From assembly GCA_040218575.1 (NCBI GenBank), contig JAVJRE010000002.1, positions 248,001 to 312,000 on the forward strand: 64,000 nt of DNA, in the 5' to 3' direction. Shown piece after piece: positions 33,855 through 40,156 of this stretch (its first letter is position 1; each line of letters starts with the position of its first letter). This DNA is from Alphaproteobacteria bacterium. GTDB taxonomy: Bacteria; Pseudomonadota; Alphaproteobacteria; JAVJRE01. The notes below the pieces were generated by a model. It searched no databases and was not told where the DNA came from. It was given only the letters and a program-made list of their open reading frames with translations. The position numbers were made by a program, and so were the translations under genes.

Positions 33855-34628
33855 TCAGGCTCTGACGCAGCGCAGATAGCCCTCATGGGCCACGGTGATC
33901 TGCAGCTTGTCATGGACTTCCCGGTCGGTCTCAAAGCGATCGGTGGTCTTCAGGAAGTCACGCAGAGCGGTCTTGGGGTTATCGCCCAGTCCCCACGGTC
34001 GATCGGGGAAGAAGTCGGCGGGCATGTCCTCGACACAGGTATCCATGACGATCAGATAGCTGTCCCGGGTCACCAGCGGGGCATAGAGGTCCAGCTCCCG
34101 CCGTACATGGTCGTGGGTATGCAGGGAATCCAGAATGACCAGAACCCGTTCGGCTTTGGCCGCCGCGGCGCGAACCTGCTGCATGATGCGGTCGTCCACC
34201 GATGACCCTTCCAGCAGATCAATACGACGAGCCAGCGGGTGGCTTTCGATGGCCTGGCGATTGTGCGGCCGGATATCCACATCGATGCCGAGCACCCGGC
34301 CAGGACCGCCGATGAGCTCCAGAATCGAGGCGTGCAGGACGAGCGAGCCACCACGGGCGATACCGGTTTCGATCACCAGATCGGGGCGGGTTTGCCAGAG
34401 GATTTCCTGCATGGCGACAATGTCCTGCGGAAACTGAATGACCGGCAGGCCGAGCCAGGTGAAGTGATAGGAGTATTTGTGCCGGGACACCGCATCAAAC
34501 CACTGGCGAGTCAGACCGGTGACCGCGGGATCGGCTCCCATGGCAGCGATGTCGCGACGGTTTGCAGCGGCGAAGGCGGCAGAATCGTCTCCTGACGGAG
34601 CAGGCGTCTTCACGGTGGCGTCATTCAT
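33855..34628 (-). CDS. CmcI-family (cephalosporin hydroxylase-like) methyltransferase
   Basis: The 257-residue protein has a Rossmann core with LVIETGIARGGSLVLHASIL, RVLGIDVDIRPHNRQAI, RVLVILDSLHTHDHVRREL and YLIVMDTCVEDMP. This matches the CmcI/rhamnosyl O-methyltransferase family. Relatives in polysaccharide clusters may O-methylate sugars, so modification of the glycan is plausible. The ATG at 34628 overlaps the formyltransferase stop by eight bases. A longer frame upstream is out of family register. It lies 11 bases before the aminotransferase gene. Confidence 0.8.
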   Translation of the reverse strand: MNDATVKTPAPSGDDSAAFAAANRRDIAAMGADPAVTGLTRQWFDAVSRHKYSYHFTWLGLPVIQFPQDIVAMQEILWQTRPDLVIETGIARGGSLVLHASILELIGGPGRVLGIDVDIRPHNRQAIESHPLARRIDLLEGSSVDDRIMQQVRAAAAKAERVLVILDSLHTHDHVRRELDLYAPLVTRDSYLIVMDTCVEDMPADFFPDRPWGLGDNPKTALRDFLKTTDRFETDREVHDKLQITVAHEGYLRCVRA

Positions 34629-35502
34629 GGGACAGTGTCTCCGACGGCGTGATGCCTGTGTGGGAATCGACAGGCGTGATGTGGATGCGGGCTTCCCAGG
34701 TTCGGCCGCCATCCGTGAAGCGACAGGCCGGATGAGGAGCGAAGGTGCGCGCCCGCAGGAGATTGAGAAGATCGCGGGCCCGATAGGACCGGTCGAGATC
34801 AATGGTGCTGGCGGCGTCCAGTTCCGCCGCGCGATGGAAGCTGCCATCGGATGGCGACTGTGGCACCGGACGCCAGTCGCCACGCCGAATCCGCGGATAG
34901 GCGGTCTTGAACAGTTCAACCATCGCCGTCTGGGCGCGGTGATAGAGGGTGGCGCCGGTATCGCTCCAGTCGGTGGCGAGCGGCTGCTGAAACAGAACCG
35001 CGCCGCCATCCACACTGTCATCCACCAGGTGGAGGGTGACGCCGAACGGCGCCTGCTCCACTAACGCCCAGAAGTTGTAGTTCTTGCCACGACACCAGGG
35101 CAGCAGGCTGGGGTGGAAGTTAATGACGGCACGGGCCGGCACCGCCAACCAGGGACGGCGCAGAATGTCAGGCCACCATGCCAACAGCAGAACGTCCGGT
35201 GACGCTTCGGCCAGGGCGGCCGGCGGCGCCGCTGGCGGCAGATCGGCGGCATTGCGACGAACGCCGTTCCAACCGGCGGCGGCGAGTGTGTCAATAACGG
35301 GCGCGGCGCGCGGGCCGCAGCCGACGAACACCAGATCGTCCGGGTAGTGGGTGAGAACGTGCGACAGAGCCGCCGCGCCGACCGCACCGTCGGCCAGCAC
35401 GGCCAGGCGGAAATGACCGGGTTCCGATGCGCCGCCAGTCGCGGCCGGGGCGGAAGCCGGGGTCGCGGCTGGCGGGCGGATGGTCGGACTGTCGGGAGTC
35501 AT
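34621..35502 (-). CDS. Sugar N-formyltransferase (folate-dependent, probable)
   Basis: The 293-residue protein has a formyltransferase core with VINFHPSLLPWCRGKNYNFW and LHLVDDSVDGGAVLFQQPLA. It holds the N, H and D residues that form the catalytic triad of this family, as in methionyl-tRNA and sugar formyltransferases. The first 30 residues are proline- and alanine-rich. Its location beside a sugar aminotransferase points to formylation of an amino sugar rather than initiator tRNA. It overlaps the glycosyltransferase stop by four bases. Confidence 0.85.
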   Translation of the reverse strand: MTPDSPTIRPPAATPASAPAATGGASEPGHFRLAVLADGAVGAAALSHVLTHYPDDLVFVGCGPRAAPVIDTLAAAGWNGVRRNAADLPPAAPPAALAEASPDVLLLAWWPDILRRPWLAVPARAVINFHPSLLPWCRGKNYNFWALVEQAPFGVTLHLVDDSVDGGAVLFQQPLATDWSDTGATLYHRAQTAMVELFKTAYPRIRRGDWRPVPQSPSDGSFHRAAELDAASTIDLDRSYRARDLLNLLRARTFAPHPACRFTDGGRTWEARIHITPVDSHTGITPSETLSHE

Positions 35503-38072
35503 GCGGCGGGCTCCGCCACCGTTGCGGCATGGACAGCCGGTCGCGGCGCGATACGCTCCATTGCCGCCTCGAAATCGCGGGCAAAGCCCTCCTCATCACA
35601 CAATGGAGAGGCCCGCATACGGTCGCGCAAACCGGCCCGCAAGGCGGCCAGTCGCGGCAGATCCTGCGCCAGCGCCACGGCTTTGGCCACATACTCGTCG
35701 CGGCTCCAGGCGCACAGGTCCTCCACCCCACAGTGGGCGAGCGCACTGTAGCTGATTCGCTGGTGCATGGAGTCGCCGACCAGGCTGATTACCGGCACGC
35801 CCATCCACAATGACTCAACAGTGGTCGTGCCACCGGTCAGGGGAAAGGTATCCAGCGAGATATCAAGCAACTGATAGGCCTGCATGTGCGGCAGGTTGGC
35901 CTTCTGGTTATCGAGAAACTGAACCCGCGCCGTTTCAATACCATGCGCCTCGAAGGCGGCGGTGACGTTGCGGATGACCGCGGCGGAATTGGCTTCCGGC
36001 CGGACAATGAGGAAGCGCGAATTCGGCACGCGCCGCAGGATTTCCGCCCAGCAGGCAATCTGGTCGGTGGTGTATTTGTATGTGGCGTTGAGGGTGCCAA
36101 AGGTGACGACGCCATCGGCCTCAGCCGGCAGAGGCCCCGGCTCGTGAATGCTGGCAAAGGCCTCCCGCGCGGCAAAGGCAAGCCACCCGTTGGGCATGAT
36201 CAGCGGCTTTTCCTCGAACAGCCCTTCATGCTGCGGCGCCACATAGCGATCAAGGATCACATGGTCGATCTCTGACAGACCAGTGGTGAACGGATAGCCG
36301 AGCCATGTCACCTGGACCGGCGCCGGCCGGCGCACCATCACCTGAACCTCGGTGGACGCGGTAATGCCGTTCAGGTCAATCAGGATATCCACCTGGTCGG
36401 AGCGGATGCGGTCCGCCACTTCCTCATCGCTCATTTCGTCGATCAGGACGAACCAACTGACCAGGAAGCGTATGGCGGTCTGCACCCTATCCTGCGGCGA
36501 AAACAAGGGCGTGTAGGCGAATATCTCGAACCGGTCACGGTCATAGTTGCGCAGCAGCGGCAGCAGGAACTTGGCGACGGAATGGGAGCGCAGATCCGAC
36601 GACAGCAGGCCGATGCGGATCTTGCCGTCACCGCGATCTGGCGCCGGCGGGCGGGGATAGGGTCCGCCGGCAATGGCGCGGGCGTAGGCGGCCCATGTGC
36701 GATGAAGCTCGGCCAGCCTGGCGCTGTCCTCATTGTCGGCGGCGGACACCAGGAGATTGAGGAACAGAGCCGGCAGCATACTGGGGGCCACGCGCTCGGA
36801 GAACGCCCAGATCTCGCCGAATCTATCCAGCGTGTCGAAGTCGCAGCTGGTCTTCAGAATCTGGAACATGATGGTGGCCATGTCCGAGTTCTGGGCGCCC
36901 CGTGAAATGGCCGCATGGACATACAGATTGGCCTCGTCGATGCGCTTCAACTTCGACAGGGCCAGGCACATGTTGAGCATGGGCGGCAGAAACTCCGGGT
37001 TCTGCAGCAATGCCGCCCGGTAACTGGTCACGGCGTCTTCCGTCCGGCCCTGTGCGTTATACGCATTGCCCAGCAGGTTGTGGATCAGCGCATTGTCCGG
37101 CGTCAGGGCCGCGGCGTGCGAGAGAACCTCGACCGCGCGGGCCGGCCGGCCTAGCTGAATCAGGCTGTAGCCGTAGTCGCGCAGCACCTGGACATTGTCC
37201 GGATCGCGGGCGAGATTTTCCTCGTGCAGGGCAATCGCCGCCGCATGGTCGCCGGCGCCGGTCCGGAAGGTCGCCAGATTGCCGGCGAACAGCGGGTTCT
37301 CCGGATCCAGCTCATAGGCCCGACGGATATGGGCCTCCGCTGCCCGGAAGTCACGGGTGAGCCCAAGAACCTGGCCCAGGTTATTGTGATAATTGCTATT
37401 TTCCGGATCAAGCTGAATGGCCTTGCGATACCATTCCGCCGCTTCCAGGTAGTGTGTCTGCCGTTCCAGACTGATTCCCGCATCATTGGCGTAGGCGGCC
37501 ATGTGCGGCGCCAGACGCCAGGCCTCGGTAAAGGCGGCTGCCGCCTCGGGCAGCTTGTTGATGGACAGGAGAAAAGTGCCGAGAGCCTGATGGGCCACGG
37601 CCATCGCCGGGAAACGGCGCACCAGATCGCCATAGGCCGCCAGTGCAGCAGCCTCGTGCCCCGCTTTTTCACTGGCCAGTGCGAGGTTGCGCCAGTTGTC
37701 AAAACTGTCCGGCGCCTGCTCCAAAACCCGGCGGAACGCCACCTCAGCGTCCGCATAGCGGCCGGCCTCCAGCAGCACCGCGCCGAGATTGCCGCGGGCC
37801 GCCGTATTGGTCGGGTCCAGATCAAGCGCCTGCTCCATCAACGTCAGGCCGGTGGCGGTATCCCCTTGCTGGTGACGCAGCAGGCCGAGCAACTGCAGGG
37901 CGTCCGCCGTGTCGGGGGCGGCATCCAGAACATGACGATAGCCGGCCTCGGCCCGCTTCAGGTCGCCCTGGGCATGCCAGCCGGACGCCAGTTCCAGCAG
38001 GGAATAGACGGTGGTCACACCATCCTTTCCCGGTGGCGGTGCACCGGCCAGTATTTTCCTGCGTCCTGCCAT
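35499..38072 (-). CDS. TPR-containing GT41 (OGT/SPINDLY-like) glycosyltransferase, probable flagellin glycosyltransferase
   Basis: The 857-residue protein has a TPR region (about 20-400) with repeats such as AAPDTADALQLLGLLRHQQG and LDPENSNYHNNLGQVLGLTR. A GT41 catalytic region (about 470-840) follows, with RIGLLSSDLRSHSVAKFLLP, VTWLGYPFTTGLSEIDHVIL and DTFPLTGGTTTVESLWMGVP. It is cytoplasmic. FlmG of Caulobacter, a TPR flagellin glycosyltransferase, is a functional parallel. It starts divergently from flagellin 1, so the flagellins are likely substrates. An in-frame GTG 18 codons in is a possible alternative start. Confidence 0.88.
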   Translation of the reverse strand: MAGRRKILAGAPPPGKDGVTTVYSLLELASGWHAQGDLKRAEAGYRHVLDAAPDTADALQLLGLLRHQQGDTATGLTLMEQALDLDPTNTAARGNLGAVLLEAGRYADAEVAFRRVLEQAPDSFDNWRNLALASEKAGHEAAALAAYGDLVRRFPAMAVAHQALGTFLLSINKLPEAAAAFTEAWRLAPHMAAYANDAGISLERQTHYLEAAEWYRKAIQLDPENSNYHNNLGQVLGLTRDFRAAEAHIRRAYELDPENPLFAGNLATFRTGAGDHAAAIALHEENLARDPDNVQVLRDYGYSLIQLGRPARAVEVLSHAAALTPDNALIHNLLGNAYNAQGRTEDAVTSYRAALLQNPEFLPPMLNMCLALSKLKRIDEANLYVHAAISRGAQNSDMATIMFQILKTSCDFDTLDRFGEIWAFSERVAPSMLPALFLNLLVSAADNEDSARLAELHRTWAAYARAIAGGPYPRPPAPDRGDGKIRIGLLSSDLRSHSVAKFLLPLLRNYDRDRFEIFAYTPLFSPQDRVQTAIRFLVSWFVLIDEMSDEEVADRIRSDQVDILIDLNGITASTEVQVMVRRPAPVQVTWLGYPFTTGLSEIDHVILDRYVAPQHEGLFEEKPLIMPNGWLAFAAREAFASIHEPGPLPAEADGVVTFGTLNATYKYTTDQIACWAEILRRVPNSRFLIVRPEANSAAVIRNVTAAFEAHGIETARVQFLDNQKANLPHMQAYQLLDISLDTFPLTGGTTTVESLWMGVPVISLVGDSMHQRISYSALAHCGVEDLCAWSRDEYVAKAVALAQDLPRLAALRAGLRDRMRASPLCDEEGFARDFEAAMERIAPRPAVHAATVAEPAA

Positions 38073-38138
38073 GGCGGCCGAAGCGCCCCCTGCCCCGTCA
38101 TGTGCGATAAATCTCCCGCCGACAGTGGTGGTTCAGGG

Positions 38139-38153
38139 TTGAGAAATACTTAA
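38139..38153. promoter_or_regulatory. Near-CtrA box TTGA-N7-TTAA upstream of glycosyltransferase gene
   Basis: TTGA, GAAATAC, TTAA has the CtrA spacing with one mismatch. It lies 66 bases upstream of the glycosyltransferase start on the minus strand. Motif evidence only, and chance occurrence is quite possible. Confidence 0.3.
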
Positions 38154-38211
38154 AGCCGGCACCGGGCCGGCCGCCACCGGGCCGGATGCATGGACGAGTG
38201 GCCGTTGCGCC

Positions 38212-38395
38212 CGGCAAGTCCTGCCGCCGACCGGGCAATTTCTGCCGCGATGCGGCAAGTCTGACCGGCCACCCGGCAATCCTTGCCGATCACAGGGGCG
38301 GGCCAACCGCCGCCGCGGCGGCCCGTCACGGGCGGTCGGGCGACGGCCCGGCGGCAACCCGGCAGCGATTTCCGGCCTGTCGGCACAATTTGCCG
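38212..38395. promoter_or_regulatory. Cluster of FlbD (ftr-type) sites upstream of flagellin 1
   Basis: Perfect or near-perfect CGGCA-N5-TGCCG palindromes occur at 38212-38226, 38233-38247 (first arm GGGCA), 38274-38288 and 38381-38395. Partial copies begin at 38253 and 38360. The first three lie about 110-190 bases upstream of the sigma54 promoter, a usual enhancer distance, and one touches it. Multiple sites fit activation by the FlbD regulator encoded at 54961. Confidence 0.65.
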
Positions 38396-38398
38396 AAA

Positions 38399-38415
38399 TT
38401 GGCACGGGTTGTGCA
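38399..38415 (+). promoter_or_regulatory. Sigma54 promoter of flagellin 1
   Basis: TTGGCACGGGTTGTGCA has GG and GC separated by ten bases and a nearly ideal TTGGCACG element. Transcription should start near 38426, giving a leader of about 80 bases. Confidence 0.85.
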
Positions 38416-38458
38416 TCACAGGCCATGCGGAGGTGCGTCCGGGCAACCGGCCCCGCCG

Positions 38459-38477
38459 TTCCGGCAGGACGCCGGAA
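38459..38477 (+). promoter_or_regulatory. Candidate CsrA-binding hairpin in flagellin 1 leader
   Basis: TTCCGGC and GCCGGAA form a perfect seven-bp stem with loop AGGAC, exposing AGGA. A second GGA lies 18 bases downstream within the Shine-Dalgarno TAGGAG (38491-38496). Two GGA sites, one in a hairpin loop and one at the ribosome site, are the classic CsrA repression layout, as in Bacillus hag. csrA and fliW are in this window. Confidence 0.7.
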
Positions 38478-38504
38478 ACCTGTATCCAAGTAGGAGACAC
38501 CCTA

Positions 38505-39956
38505 ATGGCACTTAATATCATCTCTAACTTCGCCGCGAGCGTCGCCCATCGAAATCTGACCAAGACAGATATGGAAGTGACGGGCTCTCTGTCGAAACTG
38601 TCCAGCGGCACGCGAGTGCTGTCGGCCAAGGACGATGCGGCTTCTCTGGCCATTGGTTCACGCTTGAACGCGGAAGTTCAGGCCATGAAGCAGGCCAGCG
38701 TGAACGCCAGCCAGGCGGTCAGCATGTTGCAGATTGCCGATGGCGCCATGGCCAAGACCGACGACATTCTGGTTCGTATGAAGAGCCTGTCGGTTCAGGC
38801 CGGTTCCGGTAACCTGTCTTCGACCGAACGGTCACTGATTGACAACGAGTATCAGGCTCTGCTGCTCGAAGTCGACCGTATCGCTCAGGACACGGAGTTC
38901 AACGGCACGGCTCTGGTGAACGGGTCCTCGACCACGTCCACCGCTCGTTCGAGCCTGTCCGGCTCCGTCGTTGAGGCGGCTGACGGCTTCGCCAGCATTG
39001 CCTTCAACGACAGCGTCGGCAATGCCGAATTCACGGTCTCGTTCAACGCCACCACCAATGTTCTGACCATCAACAATCTGACTTCCGGTCAGAGCGAGGG
39101 TGTGGACATCGGCGCGACCGCGATCACCGGCAACAACACCCAGACGGTCAATTTCTCCAATCTGGGGGCCACCGTTGTCCTGAACTCGGCCTTCGACAAG
39201 ACCGCTGATCTGACGATCGCCAATACCGTTTCGGCCCTGTCGAACGGTGGTGATATCGACAGCGTCACGGTGACGGGTGGTTCCGACCTCCTGTTCATCA
39301 CCGACGCGGCCGGTACGCTGACCAGCGGTGCGACGACCGGTGCGGTTCTCATCACCTTTGATGTGGGTACCGATTCTGCCACTGGTTCGTTCGCCAATAC
39401 CACTGGCGCGCAGACCATGACTATTGCCAATGGTACCAACAATGTGACGGTTTCCCTGACTCTGGAGACCGCGTTCACATCGGACGGCGCCGGCGGCACC
39501 ATCACCCTGGATGCTCTGAACCACGCGGTTCAGGGTGCGGTTTCCACGAGCAACACGACCACCTTCTCGTTCAAGGTCGGCTCGGGCACCTCCGCCCAGG
39601 ATGACATTTCGGTTTCCGTGGGTGCCATCAGCGTTTCCTCGCTGGGTCTTACCGGTACCGACGTGACTGATGCGGCCAACGCGGACTCCGCGTCCGGCCT
39701 GATCACCACGGCGATCGATACCCTGAACACGCGCCGGTCCCAGGTCGGTGCGGCTCAGAACCGGATGGAATTCGCCTCGGCGAACATCTCGGTTGCCATC
39801 GAGAATATGGAGGCCTCACGTAGCGGCCTTCTGGATCTGGACATCGCTTCGGAGATGTCGCGCTTCACATCGAAGCAGATCCTTCTGCAGGCTGGTGTGG
39901 CCATGCTTGGCCAGGCCAACCGGATGCCGCAGAACCTGCTGGCCCTTCTCCAGTAG
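38505..39956 (+). CDS. fliC: Flagellin 1 with central variable domain
   Basis: The 483-residue filament subunit begins MALNIISNFAASVAHRNL. The conserved N-terminal domain has RVLSAKDDAASLAIGSRLNA and the C-terminal domain has MSRFTSKQILLQAGVAMLGQ, ending MPQNLLALLQ. The ATG at 38505 follows TAGGAG. Residues about 160-345 form a variable domain rich in T, S and N that is shared with flagellin 2 and FliD. It offers many possible O-glycosylation sites. Its codons end in T more often than those of its neighbours. Confidence 0.97.
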   Translation: MALNIISNFAASVAHRNLTKTDMEVTGSLSKLSSGTRVLSAKDDAASLAIGSRLNAEVQAMKQASVNASQAVSMLQIADGAMAKTDDILVRMKSLSVQAGSGNLSSTERSLIDNEYQALLLEVDRIAQDTEFNGTALVNGSSTTSTARSSLSGSVVEAADGFASIAFNDSVGNAEFTVSFNATTNVLTINNLTSGQSEGVDIGATAITGNNTQTVNFSNLGATVVLNSAFDKTADLTIANTVSALSNGGDIDSVTVTGGSDLLFITDAAGTLTSGATTGAVLITFDVGTDSATGSFANTTGAQTMTIANGTNNVTVSLTLETAFTSDGAGGTITLDALNHAVQGAVSTSNTTTFSFKVGSGTSAQDDISVSVGAISVSSLGLTGTDVTDAANADSASGLITTAIDTLNTRRSQVGAAQNRMEFASANISVAIENMEASRSGLLDLDIASEMSRFTSKQILLQAGVAMLGQANRMPQNLLALLQ

Positions 39957-39983
39957 GTCCGACGACAGGCCCGCAACGGCCAG

Positions 39984-40012
39984 GTGGGGACGGGTTCGCC
40001 CGTCCCCACTTT
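39984..40012 (+). terminator. Intrinsic terminator after flagellin 1
   Basis: GTGGGGACGGG and CCCGTCCCCAC form a perfect 11-bp stem with a TTCG tetraloop, followed by TTTCCGTTTCC. It lies 27 bases after the flagellin stop and should end that transcript. Confidence 0.92.
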
Positions 40013-40091
40013 CCGTTTCCGGCCGTGTAAGAGAGCTAAATCTTTCCATAGTTCCAACGGGTTAGACAAAAACACCCGGCCCTGCCCCGTC

Positions 40092-40108
40092 CTGGAACGG
40101 TTCTTGCA
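40092..40108 (+). promoter_or_regulatory. Sigma54 promoter of fliD
   Basis: CTGGAACGGTTCTTGCA has GG and GC separated by ten bases. The -24 box is TGGAAC rather than TGGCAC and the -12 box is TTGCA. It ends 48 bases before the fliD start. No perfect ftr-type site lies in the gap, so the flagellin 1 cluster may serve it. Confidence 0.72.
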
Positions 40109-40156
40109 ACGGACTTTGTCGAGACAGGTCCCCGGGACAAGAACGACGAACATCCC

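Larger units (their letters stand above)
38073..38504. promoter_or_regulatory. Divergent glycosyltransferase/flagellin 1 control region
   Basis: This 432-base gap contains no credible gene. It holds a near-CtrA box (38139-38153), four perfect and two degenerate FlbD-type sites (38212-38395), a sigma54 promoter (38399-38415) and a leader hairpin with a CsrA-type loop (38459-38477). It is the richest regulatory region of the window. Confidence 0.75.
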
